64,000 nt of DNA from NCBI GenBank assembly GCA_963764195.1, contig CAVXRG010000003.1:496001-560000 (forward strand). Reading direction: 5' to 3'. Source of the DNA: JBDSSS01 sp963764195 (lineage in GTDB: Bacteria; Actinomycetota; Actinomycetes; Actinomycetales; Dermatophilaceae). A program made the position numbers and the translations under genes. Under the pieces are notes generated by a model. It had not been told where the DNA came from, did not search any database, and was given only the letters and a program-made list of their open reading frames with translations. Positions 26,340 through 35,328 of the stretch are shown piece after piece; positions within the stretch are counted from its first letter, which is position 1, and each line of letters begins with the position of its first letter.

Positions 26340-27770
26340 GTGAAGAGTGCGCTCGAGACCCTCAGCCCGACCCGGGTCAAGTTGACCGTCGAGGTCCCGT
26401 TCGAGGAGCTCAAGCCGAGCCTCGATGCGGCCATCAAGCACATCGGTGAGCACATCCAGGTGCCCGGTTTCCGCAAGGGCAAGATCCCCGCGCGGATCAT
26501 CGAGCAGCGCGTCGGCCGCGCCGCCGTCCTCGAGGAGGCCGTCAACAACGCGCTGCCGACCTTCTACGGCCAGGCGCTCGAGGAGAACGCGGTGCGTCCC
26601 CTCGGCCAGCCCGAGATCACCGACCTCACGGTGCCGGCCACCGACGGCGAGGACTTCGTCTTCGTCGCCGAGGTCGACAAGCGCCCCGAGATCGACCTGC
26701 CCGACTTCTCCGACATCGAGGTGACCGTCGACGAGGCCACCGTCGAGGAGTCCGCGGTCCAGGAGCGTCTCGACGACCTGCGCGCCCGCTTCGGCACGCT
26801 CAAGGGCGTCGAGCGCGTCGTCGCCACCGGCGACTTCGTCTCGATGGACCTCTCCGCCGAGATCGACGGCAACGAGATCGACTCGGTGACCGGCGTCTCC
26901 TACGAGGTCGGCACCGGCAACATGCTCGACGGCCTCGACGAGGCCCTCGTCGGGATGGCCGCCGACGAGACCAAGACCTTCACCGCCCCGCTCGCCGGCG
27001 GCGAGCAGCAGGGCCAGGACGCCAACTGCACCGTGACGGTCACCGCCGTCAAGGAGCGGGAGCTGCCCGAGCTCGACGACGAGTTCGCCCAGCTCGCCTC
27101 GGAGTTCGACACGCTCGAGGAGCTCCGCGCCGACCTCGAGGGCAAGGCCGAGATCGACGCCAAGTTCGCCCAGGGCGTCGCGGCCCGCGACAAGCTGCTC
27201 GAGCTCATCCTCGAGCAGGTCGACGTGCCGGTTCCCGACTCCGTCGTCGAGGCCGAGGTGCACAGCCACCTCGAGGGCGAGGGTCGTCTCGAGGACGACG
27301 AGCACCGCGCCGAGGTCGACGAGAGCACCCGCCGCGGTCTCAAGACCCAGCTCGTGCTCGACGCGATCGCCGAGAAGGAGGCCGTGCAGGTGCAGCAGGA
27401 GGAGCTCATCGAGTTCCTCGTCCAGAGCTCGCAGCAGTACGGCATGGACCCGAACCAGTTCGCGCAGTCGCTCGACCAGGAGGGTCAGATCCCCGCCATG
27501 GTCGCCGAGGTCGCCCGCCGCAAGGCGCTCGCGACGGTGCTCGAGCAGGTCTCCGTCAAGGACACCGCCGGTAACGTCATCGACCTCAACGAGACGGTGC
27601 CCGGCACCGAGGACGATGAGCTCGAGGTGAGCGAGGACACCGAGGTCACCGAGGACATCGAGGTCACCGAGGTCACCGACCAGGTCGACGCCGCCGACGA
27701 CGTCATCGAGGCCTCGGCCGAGGACGTCACGGACGCCGACGAGAAGTCCGACGAGAAGGCCGACGCCTGA
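26340..27770 (+). CDS. tig: Trigger factor, ribosome-associated chaperone and PPIase
   Basis: Protein of 476 residues that meets nascent chains at the ribosome exit. The N-terminal ribosome-binding domain contains the signature GFRKGKIPARIIEQRVGRAA (close to GFRxGKxP); the FKBP-type PPIase domain is at about 160-245 with DFVSMDLSAEIDGNEID and LDEALVGMAADETKTF; the helical C-terminal chaperone domain follows. The last 50 residues are an acidic, Val/Glu/Asp/Thr-rich tail (EVSEDTEVTEDIEVTEVTD), as in other Micrococcales. GTG start. A strong terminator follows 64 bp after the stop, so tig is probably monocistronic. Confidence 0.96.
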   Translation: MKSALETLSPTRVKLTVEVPFEELKPSLDAAIKHIGEHIQVPGFRKGKIPARIIEQRVGRAAVLEEAVNNALPTFYGQALEENAVRPLGQPEITDLTVPATDGEDFVFVAEVDKRPEIDLPDFSDIEVTVDEATVEESAVQERLDDLRARFGTLKGVERVVATGDFVSMDLSAEIDGNEIDSVTGVSYEVGTGNMLDGLDEALVGMAADETKTFTAPLAGGEQQGQDANCTVTVTAVKERELPELDDEFAQLASEFDTLEELRADLEGKAEIDAKFAQGVAARDKLLELILEQVDVPVPDSVVEAEVHSHLEGEGRLEDDEHRAEVDESTRRGLKTQLVLDAIAEKEAVQVQQEELIEFLVQSSQQYGMDPNQFAQSLDQEGQIPAMVAEVARRKALATVLEQVSVKDTAGNVIDLNETVPGTEDDELEVSEDTEVTEDIEVTEVTDQVDAADDVIEASAEDVTDADEKSDEKADA

Positions 27771-27833
27771 TCGAGACACACCCCGTCGACACAGCCCACG
27801 GCGTCACCACCTGACGCCCGGTCGAGTCGCTGC

Positions 27834-27867
27834 GACGGCCGCCTCCCCATCCGGGGAGGCGGCCGTC
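27834..27867 (+). terminator. Intrinsic-type hairpin after tig
   Basis: GACGGCCGCCTCCCC and its exact complement form a 15-bp stem around loop ATCC. No U-run follows, as is usual for GC-rich actinobacterial terminators. It lies between tig and the small acidic protein gene. Confidence 0.75.
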
Positions 27868-27966
27868 CGCGTCGGTGGGCCGGTAGCGGCATACCGCCCG
27901 CGGGTAGGTCACCATGGACGGGTGGCGCCCCCAGGCGCCGCCCCAGCAACCGACGTGAGGAGTCCC

Positions 27967-28236
27967 ATGAGCACCTTCGAGGAGTCGTCCGGAGCCCAGC
28001 TCGACGACGAGCAGATCAACGGCAAGGTCGAGCAGGACACCGCCGCCGCAGCGGAGGCCGACACGGGCGAGCACGGTGACAGCACGGCCGAGGCCGCGGC
28101 GGGCGAGGACGCCGACCGCGGCAACCTCGACGGCAGCACCCCCCCCGACGGCCCGCGCGGCTCGGCGCTCGCCGCGGCGCAGGACCAGGCCGGCGCCGCC
28201 GGTGAGTCGGGTCAGGACAACGGCCGCAACGAGTGA
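27967..28236 (+). CDS. Small acidic hypothetical protein, probably disordered
   Basis: Protein of 89 residues rich in Ala, Asp, Glu and Gly with no hydrophobic core; it begins MSTFEESSGAQLDDEQINGK. It has a clear ribosome site (GAGGAG, five bases before ATG 27967) and strongly biased third-position GC, so it looks genuinely coding. Isolated between two hairpins, it forms its own unit just upstream of clpP1. No domain recognised; intrinsic disorder is inferred from composition. Confidence 0.65.
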   Translation: MSTFEESSGAQLDDEQINGKVEQDTAAAAEADTGEHGDSTAEAAAGEDADRGNLDGSTPPDGPRGSALAAAQDQAGAAGESGQDNGRNE

Positions 28237-28243
28237 CCCGCAC

Positions 28244-28281
28244 CGGTCGGCGGCGGCTTCCTCCGGGGCCGCCGCCGACCG
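28244..28281 (+). terminator. Hairpin between the small acidic gene and clpP1
   Basis: CGGTCGGCGGCGGC (28244-28257) pairs exactly with GCCGCCGCCGACCG (28268-28281), a 14-bp GC stem with a 10-base loop, starting eight bases after the preceding stop codon. It separates that gene from the clpP1 promoter region. Confidence 0.7.
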
Positions 28282-28300
28282 CGCGCCCGGCTGACCGGCT

Positions 28301-28318
28301 TGTGCGCTCAGGGCGAAC
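28301..28318. promoter_or_regulatory. ClgR-like operator upstream of clpP1
   Basis: TGTGCGCTCAGGGCGAAC fits the published actinobacterial ClgR consensus WNNWCGCYNANRGCGWWS at every fixed position except one flanking W (here G). ClgR is known to activate clpP1P2 and other protease genes in Corynebacterium, Mycobacterium and Streptomyces. It lies 114 bp upstream of the clpP1 ATG and just after the hairpin, a suitable promoter position. The regulator gene is not in this window. Confidence 0.62.
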
Positions 28319-28431
28319 ACGGCGTGGTCCGGGAAATCTCGCCGCCACCTCGCGCGTTAGGGTCAGTGACGAGCCAGCCGGGCGACCGCACCCCGCAGCC
28401 TCCGGGACTGGACAACTTCGACGATGGAGAC

Positions 28432-29088
28432 ATGGTGACCTCGGACATCTCCGCCAGCGGCACTGGTATGCCGGGTGGTCTGGACGACCACATCTACAAC
28501 CGCCTGCTCAAGGAACGCATCATCTTCCTCGGGTCCGACGTGCGCGACGACAACGCGAACGCGATCTGCGCGCAGCTGCTGCTGCTCTCGGCCGAGGACC
28601 CCGAGAAGGACATCTGGCTCTACATCAACAGCCCCGGTGGCTCGATCTCGGCCGGCATGGCGATCTTCGACACGATGAACTGGATCCCCAACGACGTCGC
28701 GACCGTGGCAATGGGGATGGCCGCCTCGATGGGGCAGTTCCTCCTCTCGGCCGGCACGCACGGCAAGCGCTACGCCACGCCGCACGCCCGCGTCATGATG
28801 CACCAGCCCTCGGGCGGCATCGGCGGCACGGCCACCGACATCAAGATCCAGGCCGAGCAGATGCTCTATGTCAAGACGCAGATGGCCCGGCTCATCGCCG
28901 AGCACACCGGCCAGACCGAGGAGCAGATCACCAAGGACTCCGACCGGGACCGCTGGTTCAGCGCGGAGGAGGCCAAGGACTATGGCTTCGTCGACCACGT
29001 CTTCACGCGGTCCGACCAGGCCGTCGAGGGCGCGGGCGTCGGCCAGGCCGATGCCAAGCCGGACGGCCCGTCCGACGAGACCAACTGA
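28432..29088 (+). CDS. clpP1: ATP-dependent Clp protease proteolytic subunit ClpP1
   Basis: Serine peptidase subunit of 218 residues that forms a heptameric ring of the ClpP1P2 tetradecamer. Motifs: ERIIFLGSDVRDDNANAICA, INSPGGSISAGMAIFDTMNW, catalytic Ser in MGMAASMGQFLL, catalytic His in ARVMMHQPSGG, and the catalytic Asp region in DSDRDRWFSAEEAKDYGFVD. The C-terminal extension after VDHVF is Asp/Gly-rich and dispensable-looking. ATG 28432 chosen; an ATG eight bases earlier is in another frame. clpP2 follows 34 bp downstream in the same operon. Confidence 0.95.
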   Translation: MVTSDISASGTGMPGGLDDHIYNRLLKERIIFLGSDVRDDNANAICAQLLLLSAEDPEKDIWLYINSPGGSISAGMAIFDTMNWIPNDVATVAMGMAASMGQFLLSAGTHGKRYATPHARVMMHQPSGGIGGTATDIKIQAEQMLYVKTQMARLIAEHTGQTEEQITKDSDRDRWFSAEEAKDYGFVDHVFTRSDQAVEGAGVGQADAKPDGPSDETN

Positions 29089-29122
29089 GCCCGGCGGCAC
29101 ACCAAGGACCTTGGAGAGACAC

Positions 29123-29779
29123 ATGATGATCAACCCCACCGCCCGCCTCGGCGACGTCGCGCAGCCCTCGAACCGCTACATCCTGCCGCAGTTCGAGGAG
29201 CGCACCGCCTACGGCATGAAGCGGTCCGACCCCTACAACAAGCTCTTCGAGGACCGCATCATCTTCCTCGGCGTGCAGGTCGACGACGCCTCGGCCGACG
29301 ACATCATCGCCCAGCTGCTCGTGCTCGAGTCGCTCGACCCCGACCGCGACATCCTCATGTACATCAACAGCCCCGGTGGCTCGTTCACGGCGATGACCGC
29401 GATCTACGACACGATGCAGTTCGTCCGGCCCGACATCCAGACGTTCGTCATCGGCCAGGCCGCCTCGGCCGCAGCGGTGCTCCTCGGCGCCGGCGCTCCC
29501 GGCAAGCGCTTCGCCCTGCCGAACGCCCGGATCCTCATCCACCAGCCGGCGCTGTCCGGTGGCGACTACGGCCAGGCGTCCGACATCGAGATCCAGGCCA
29601 ACGAGGTGCTGCGGATGCGCACCTGGCTCGAGGACACCCTCGCCCAACACACGGGCCGCCCGTCCGAGACGGTCCGCGACGACATCGAGCGTGACAAGAT
29701 CCTGTCGTCCGCCGCGGCGATGGAGTACGGCCTCATCGACGAGGTCCTCGCCTCGCGCAAGGCCTCGCTCGAGGAGTGA
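29123..29779 (+). CDS. clpP2: ATP-dependent Clp protease proteolytic subunit ClpP2
   Basis: Second ClpP paralogue, 218 residues. It has the actinobacterial N-terminal stretch SNRYILPQFEERTAYGMKRS that forms the ClpX/ClpC docking face, then DRIIFLGVQVDDASADDI, INSPGGSFTAMTAIYDTM, catalytic Ser in GQAASAAAVLL, His in ARILIHQPAL and the last part RDKILSSAAAMEYGLID. ClpP1 and ClpP2 assemble into a mixed complex essential in several actinobacteria. GGAGAG precedes ATG 29123. A perfect hairpin ends the operon. Confidence 0.95.
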   Translation: MMINPTARLGDVAQPSNRYILPQFEERTAYGMKRSDPYNKLFEDRIIFLGVQVDDASADDIIAQLLVLESLDPDRDILMYINSPGGSFTAMTAIYDTMQFVRPDIQTFVIGQAASAAAVLLGAGAPGKRFALPNARILIHQPALSGGDYGQASDIEIQANEVLRMRTWLEDTLAQHTGRPSETVRDDIERDKILSSAAAMEYGLIDEVLASRKASLEE

Positions 29780-29799
29780 CCTCTGCTCGTGAGGAGCAC

Positions 29800-29846
29800 G
29801 TATGCCGCTGGGCCGGGTTCCGCTGGGACCCGGCCCAGCGGCATAC
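29800..29846 (+). terminator. Perfect 19-bp hairpin after clpP2, built from GTATGCC arms
   Basis: GTATGCCGCTGGGCCGGGT (29800-29818) and its exact complement (29828-29846) flank a 9-base loop; three further loop pairs are possible. Placed 20 bp after the clpP2 stop, it is a strong terminator candidate. Both ends carry the recurrent heptamer GTATGCC. A similar structure lies before obgE. Confidence 0.82.
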
Positions 29847-29879
29847 CGCCGGGGTGTCGGTCGGGTCTAGGTTGGTGGC

Positions 29880-30134
29880 ATGGCCAGCGCTGAGTTCGAG
29901 TCCGCCGTCGCGAGCATCAAGGCCCTGGAGACCGACCCGGGCAACGAGACGAAGCTGCGCCTCTACGGCCTGTTCAAGCAGGCGACGGCCGGCGACGTGT
30001 CGGGCAGCCGGCCCGGGATGATGAACCTCGTCGGCCGGGCGAAGTACGATGCCTGGTCCGCCGTGAGCGGCACCTCCGCCGAGGACGCCGAGGCCCAGTA
30101 CGTCGCGATCGCCCGCGCCCTCACCACCCCCTGA
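29880..30134 (+). CDS. Acyl-CoA-binding protein (ACBP)
   Basis: Small four-helix protein of 84 residues that carries long-chain acyl-CoA esters. The ACBP signature is intact: LRLYGLFKQATAGDVSGSRP, then GRAKYDAWSAVSGTSAEDAE with the Lys/Trp of the binding site (AKYDAW). Length is normal. ACBPs are patchily spread in bacteria, and actinobacteria are among the groups that have them. It sits alone between the clpP2 hairpin and a degraded gene. Confidence 0.92.
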   Translation: MASAEFESAVASIKALETDPGNETKLRLYGLFKQATAGDVSGSRPGMMNLVGRAKYDAWSAVSGTSAEDAEAQYVAIARALTTP

Positions 30135-30161
30135 CCCGCCGCCCGTCTTGCCGCCCGTCTT

Positions 30162-30241
30162 GCCGCCCGGGCTGCGAAACGTGCGGTGATCGGCCGGTTT
30201 CCCTGCACGCGAAGTCGCCCGGGCTACGAAACGTGTGGCGG
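30162..30241. repeat. Family C repeat, two direct copies
   Basis: CGCCCGGGCTGCGAAACGTG (from about 30164) and CGCCCGGGCTACGAAACGTG (from about 30216) are near-identical direct copies about 52 bp apart. Inverted copies occur at 30668-30746 on the other side of the pseudogene. A 12-bp direct repeat, CCGCCCGTCTTG, precedes the first copy. Their origin is unknown. Confidence 0.8.
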
Positions 30242-30248
30242 GTGCGGG

Positions 30249-30588
30249 TCAGGCCGGGTGTGCGAGGTCGTCGGGTCGGCTGGGGAAGTAGCGACGCCAG
30301 TCCTCACGGAGGCGCGGCACGGCCATGCCGCGAGCGCGCATCGCAGCGGTGAGCCGCGACAAGGTCAAGGCAGGCGTGCGATAGAGGTCGCTGGCGACGG
30401 ACGTAGCTCCCCGGTTCAGCGATGAGGAGGGCGCCTCGGGCGAGGACGTCCGGCGTGATGGTCACGTGGGCATCGACGTAGACATCGTGGAACAGGCGAA
30501 GGACGCGGCCCCGGCGGCGGGCCCAGCTCGTCGTGCGTGAGGCCCCCGTGAGGCTCGACCGGAACGGCCCGCTGTCAGATCCCGACAT
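30249..30588 (-). pseudogene. Degraded DUF559-type gene, internally deleted
   Basis: On the minus strand ATG 30588 opens a frame with GRVLRLFHDVYVDAHVTITP and LARGALLIAEPG, the N-terminal winged-helix-like region of actinobacterial proteins that normally continue into a DUF559 (Vsr-like nuclease) domain. The frame then loses the family pattern. Another frame contains LTLSRLTAAMRARGMAVPRL and EDWRRYFPSRPDDLAHPA up to TGA 30249, which looks like the C-terminal end of the same family. Most of the middle, including the nuclease core, is missing. Family naming is from memory of the pattern, so moderate. Confidence 0.6.
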
Positions 30589-30667
30589 GAGAGCGATGCT
30601 CGGGCATCCGGAAGGGCGCCCGCTGGCCTCGTCCACAGGCTTGCGAGCCGGCCCGGTCACGGCCCCT

Positions 30668-30746
30668 GCCGCACGTTTCGTAGCCCGGGCGACCGAAGTG
30701 GTGGCTGAGAGGGCTTTCGGCCGCACGTTTGGTAGCCCGGGCGGCG
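30668..30746. repeat. Family C repeat, two inverted copies
   Basis: GCCGCACGTTTCGTAGCCCG (30668 onward) and GCCGCACGTTTGGTAGCCCG (30720 onward) are reverse complements of the copies at 30162-30241, again about 52 bp apart. With them they bracket the pseudogene like long inverted ends. No transposase or target-site duplication is visible. Confidence 0.8.
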
Positions 30747-30788
30747 AAGCAGGTGGGGGAGGGGGCGGGGCGGGAGTGACACGGGCGT

Positions 30789-30815
30789 CGTTTGTCAGCC
30801 ATCAGCGGACAAACG
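30789..30815. promoter_or_regulatory. Inverted repeat in the clpX promoter region
   Basis: CGTTTGTC (30789-30796) and GACAAACG (30808-30815) are exact complements with an 11-base spacer, about 115 bp upstream of the clpX GTG. A possible -10 (TAATAG at 30851) follows. Position suggests an operator for a stress regulator, but none can be named. Confidence 0.35.
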
Positions 30816-30929
30816 GCGTTGCGCGGGCGGGTCGGCTGTGGTCCGTCGTCTAATAGGACGAGCCCCGCAGGTTGGGGACCAGCCGTGCGCGTCCCCCGCG
30901 TCCGGCGTTCAAGGACCCAGGAGTGTTCA

Positions 30930-32207
<1,278 letters not shown>

Positions 32208-32243
32208 GCGGCAGCTGACTCGCACCTGAGCTGCAGCTGAGTC

Positions 32244-32915
32244 GTGGTCGCGCCGTTCCGGCTGTCCGCCGGTGACCCCGTCCCGGTCCAGCAGTCGAGC
32301 ACGACGTGCGGCTCGGCGTCGCTGACCGTCGCGCGGATGCTCGTCGACCCGGGCTTCGCCCGCTGGATCCGTAGCGGGTTGCCGCGGGACGCGCGGGGTG
32401 ACGCCCAGCCCGGCCCCGGCACGGTGGAGTCACGCTTCGCGGCATACGAGCAGGTCGTTGCCAGCCGGACGAACGCGTTCCTCGGCGCCGGTGGGCGACT
32501 GCAGCCGCCGTGGCCGCGGGCGCTCGGCACCCCGCCGTGGGGGGCCCGCAACGAGCTCGAACACGGGGCGGCCGAGCCGGGTGCCGACTACGAGATCGCG
32601 TGGTTCCGCCTCGGCGGACCAGCCGTCCTCGAGCAGGCGTATGCCGCTCTCCGCGCTCGGGTGCGCCACGGCCGTCCGGCGCTCCTCTACGTCGGCGACG
32701 TCTGGCTGCCCCGGCACGTCGTCCTCGTCATGCCGGCGACGAAGGGCCACGAGCTTGACGTCTACGAGCCGTCGAGCGGCCGCGTCATCGACCTGCCCCG
32801 CACGGCGTTCGTCACCCGCACCCTGGCGGTCGGCGGCTGGGCCGTCCCGTGGGCTGCCGTTCGGGGCGGGACCGACGACGCAAGCGCGCGTGAAAGTGCG
32901 CACTCGACGGGGTGA
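32244..32915 (+). CDS. Peptidase C39-like hypothetical protein
   Basis: Protein of 223 residues. N-terminal PVQQSSTTCGSASLTVARML matches the Cys-containing QxxxxTCGxAS motif of C39-like papain-fold domains; a later LPRHVVLVMPATKGHELDVY and EPSSGRVI supply the His and a possible third residue. There is no signal peptide or membrane helix. Whether it is an active peptidase is unknown. The last residues (ESAHSTG) are encoded by a copy of the family A repeat, so the native C-terminus seems to have been replaced or extended by it. GTG start, 36 bp after clpX. Confidence 0.72.
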   Translation: MVAPFRLSAGDPVPVQQSSTTCGSASLTVARMLVDPGFARWIRSGLPRDARGDAQPGPGTVESRFAAYEQVVASRTNAFLGAGGRLQPPWPRALGTPPWGARNELEHGAAEPGADYEIAWFRLGGPAVLEQAYAALRARVRHGRPALLYVGDVWLPRHVVLVMPATKGHELDVYEPSSGRVIDLPRTAFVTRTLAVGGWAVPWAAVRGGTDDASARESAHSTG

Positions 32916-32977
32916 GGTCGCCGGGCGAGCCGGCGGAGGAAAGTGCCCACTCGACGGGGTCCGTCGAGTGGGCACTT
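32889..32977. repeat. Family A palindromic repeat, second locus
   Basis: One variant copy GTGAAAGTGCGCACTCGACG (32890-32909) overlaps the end of the C39-like gene. Then AAGTGCCCACTCGACGG (32941-32957) and its exact complement (32961-32977) make a 17-bp hairpin with loop GGT. The block lies between convergent genes, like the first locus at 9.0 kb, and shares its sequence almost base for base. Confidence 0.88.
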
Positions 32978-33003
32978 GCTACCGAGGGGATTCGGCCGCT
33001 GGG

Positions 33004-34554
33004 TCAGCCGACGTGCACCGGCTCGGCGCCGTCGTTGGCCAGCTCCTCGTGCTTGACGTTGAGCAAGAGCAGGACGATCGCGCCCCCGACGAGGATCATG
33101 ATCGAGGCGACGAGGTAGGCCCGGCTCGCGCCGTAGGTGAAGGCCTCGGCCTGGATCATCTGCTTCGCGGCAGCGAGCTGCTCCGTGGTCTGCGCCGCAC
33201 CGGCGGCGCCGGGGGCGGCCGCGGTGAGCTGGGCGACCCGGTCACCCATGGTGCTGACGAAGATCGTGCTCAGCGTCGCGAGCCCGAGCGTGCCACCGAC
33301 CTGTTGCATCGTGTTGAGCACGGCCGAGGCGACCGAGCTGTCCTCGTGCGCCACGGCGTGCACCGCGGTGAGCGTGAGCGGCACGAAGATCAGGCCGAGC
33401 CCGAAGGCGAGGATGACGATCCACGGCAGCAGGTTCGCGGCATACGTGCTCTGGGGCGTGAGGTGGGTGAAGCCCCACATCCCGAGGGCGGCGAAACCGG
33501 CTCCCGCACCGGAGATCCAGCGGGGGTCGACCCGCGAGATGAGCTGCGAGGCGACCTGGGCGGCGACGACGATCCCGACCGAGAAGGGCAGGAACGCCAG
33601 GCCGGTCTTGAGGGCCGAGTAGCCGAGGATGGTCTGGATGTAGATGCCGAGGAAGTAGAACATCGCGAACATGCCGGCGCCGACGATGAGCATGACGAAG
33701 TAGGACGTGCCGCGGGTCCGGTTGGCCGGGATGCGCATCGGCAGCAGCGGGTGGGCCACCCGGAACTCGATGGCGACGAAGGCGACGAGCAGGGCCACAC
33801 CGACCGCGAGGTAGGTCACGGTCGTCGTGTCGCCCCACGAGGTGCTGGCCGCGTGGGTCAGGCCGTAGACGAGCGCGGAGAGGCCGGCGATCGAGGTGAC
33901 GGCGCCGGGCACGTCGAGCGAACCCTTGCCGTCCTCGGACTCGGTGAGCGTGCGGATCGCGAGGATCGCGACGACGATGCCGATCGGCAGGTTGATGAAG
34001 AAGTTCCACCGCCAGTCGATCTCGGTGAGGACGCCACCGAGGATGAGGCCGATCGCCGCGCCCGCACCGGACATCGCGGCGAAGACACCCATCGCCTTGT
34101 TGCGCTCCTTGCCCGCCGGGAAGGTCGTCGTGATGAGCGCGAGGGCGTTGGGGGCGGCCATCGCCCCGCCGAGGCCCTGGACGGCCCGGGCGACGAGCAT
34201 GAGCGTCTCGTTCTGGGCGATCCCGGCCGCGAGGGACGCGACGGTGAACAAGACGATGCCGAGGATGAAGAGCTTGCGCCGGCCGTAGAGGTCGCCGAGG
34301 CGCCCGCCGAGGAGCAGGACGCCACCGAAGGCCAGGGTGTAGATCGTGACGACCCACTGGAGGTTGGCCGCAGTGAAGCCGAGGTCGACCTGGATGTGGG
34401 GGAGGGCGATGTTCACGATCGTGCCGTCGAGCACGATCATCAGCTGGGCGGCGCAGATGACGAAGAGCGCGAGGCCGAGTCGCTTGGGCGGGGTGTCCGC
34501 AGAGGAGAACGCGCCCGCGGGCTCGGTGACCTCGTCGACCGTGGTCGAAGACAT
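33004..34554 (-). CDS. MFS multidrug efflux transporter, DHA2 (EmrB/QacA) family
   Basis: Proton-driven exporter of 516 residues with about 14 membrane helices. The motif-A loop GGRLGDLYGRRKLFILG, motif C region MSGAGAAIGLILGGVLTEID and LDGTIVNIALPHIQVDLGF (helix 1 motif D1) are standard DHA2 signatures. The long hydrophilic insert between the last helices is Ala-rich. Located 78 bp downstream of a TetR gene on the same strand, behind a perfect palindrome, so it is probably released from repression by its own drug-like substrate. GAGAGG precedes ATG 34554. Confidence 0.93.
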   Translation of the reverse strand: MSSTTVDEVTEPAGAFSSADTPPKRLGLALFVICAAQLMIVLDGTIVNIALPHIQVDLGFTAANLQWVVTIYTLAFGGVLLLGGRLGDLYGRRKLFILGIVLFTVASLAAGIAQNETLMLVARAVQGLGGAMAAPNALALITTTFPAGKERNKAMGVFAAMSGAGAAIGLILGGVLTEIDWRWNFFINLPIGIVVAILAIRTLTESEDGKGSLDVPGAVTSIAGLSALVYGLTHAASTSWGDTTTVTYLAVGVALLVAFVAIEFRVAHPLLPMRIPANRTRGTSYFVMLIVGAGMFAMFYFLGIYIQTILGYSALKTGLAFLPFSVGIVVAAQVASQLISRVDPRWISGAGAGFAALGMWGFTHLTPQSTYAANLLPWIVILAFGLGLIFVPLTLTAVHAVAHEDSSVASAVLNTMQQVGGTLGLATLSTIFVSTMGDRVAQLTAAAPGAAGAAQTTEQLAAAKQMIQAEAFTYGASRAYLVASIMILVGGAIVLLLLNVKHEELANDGAEPVHVG

Positions 34555-34632
34555 GGGTGTACCTCTCGGGTGAAGACGTGGTGATGGGGGGAGGAGGGTG
34601 TCGCCGTCGTGGCCGACCCGACCCGGTGGAGA

Positions 34633-35244
34633 TCAGGAAAGGGCGGTGACGGTGGCGGCACACGCCGGGAGGACGACGGTGTCCACGAACTGGGTGAGGC
34701 GCTCACGCCCCGGAGGCCTGCCCGAGAGCATCGCCTCGTGCAACGACAGGGCCGGCAGGATGCTCAGCAGCGTCTCGAGGTCGGCGTCGGGGCCGATCTC
34801 GCCCCGCCGCTGGGCGTGCCGCAGCACGGTCCGCGCGGCGTCGAGCTTGGGCTCGACGAAGCGCTCGCGGATGCGGCAGGCGAGCTCGACGTCGCGGTGG
34901 ATGACGGGGAGCAGGGCGCCCCACGTCTCCAGCAGGGCGTCGTCGTGCAGGCCGCCCGCGGCACAGGCCTGCGCGAGCAGGTCGCCCCGGAGGGAGCCGG
35001 TGTCGGGGTCCTGCTCCGCGGGGCAGCCGATGAAGAGGCCGACGACGTCGATGACGAGGTCGCGCTTGTGCGGCCAATGCCGGTAGAGGGTCGCCTTGGA
35101 GGCCTTGGCCTCGGCCGCGACGGCGTCGTAGGTGAGCCGGTCGTAGCCGACGTCGCGCAGCACCGCGAGCCCGGCCTGCAGCAGCTCGGCCTCGCGGTCC
35201 CCGACGACCCGGGGCCGGTGGGTCGTGCTGGCTTCTGCCGTCAT
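34633..35244 (-). CDS. TetR-family repressor of the efflux operon
   Basis: Regulator of 203 residues. DNA-binding domain at about 15-65: EAELLQAGLAVLRDVGYDRL, then YDAVAAEAKASKATLYRHWP with HKRDLVIDV. The remaining part is a helical ligand-binding domain with TetR_C-like ending. ATG 35244 is chosen; an upstream TTG would put the start inside the operator. First gene of an operon with the MFS transporter, a common layout in which the repressor controls both. Confidence 0.92.
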   Translation of the reverse strand: MTAEASTTHRPRVVGDREAELLQAGLAVLRDVGYDRLTYDAVAAEAKASKATLYRHWPHKRDLVIDVVGLFIGCPAEQDPDTGSLRGDLLAQACAAGGLHDDALLETWGALLPVIHRDVELACRIRERFVEPKLDAARTVLRHAQRRGEIGPDADLETLLSILPALSLHEAMLSGRPPGRERLTQFVDTVVLPACAATVTALS

Positions 35245-35263
35245 GCCCACCCCCCACTCGATG

Positions 35264-35282
35264 GAACGAAACTGTTTCGTTC
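35264..35282. promoter_or_regulatory. TetR operator GAACGAAAC-T-GTTTCGTTC
   Basis: Perfect inverted repeat with 9-base arms around one T, located 19 bp upstream of the repressor ATG. AT-rich relative to its surroundings and of the GAAACn1GTTTC type that many TetR drug-efflux regulators bind. Autoregulation of the TetR-MFS operon is inferred from position. Confidence 0.75.
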
Positions 35283-35328
35283 TCAACTAACGGTACGTCC
35301 GGACCCGCGGGTGCGCAACCGCGTTGCG

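Noticed and set aside
30162..30746. Insertion sequence
   Set aside because: Inverted repeats are present, but no transposase remnant or target duplication was seen; the enclosed gene is of DUF559 type.
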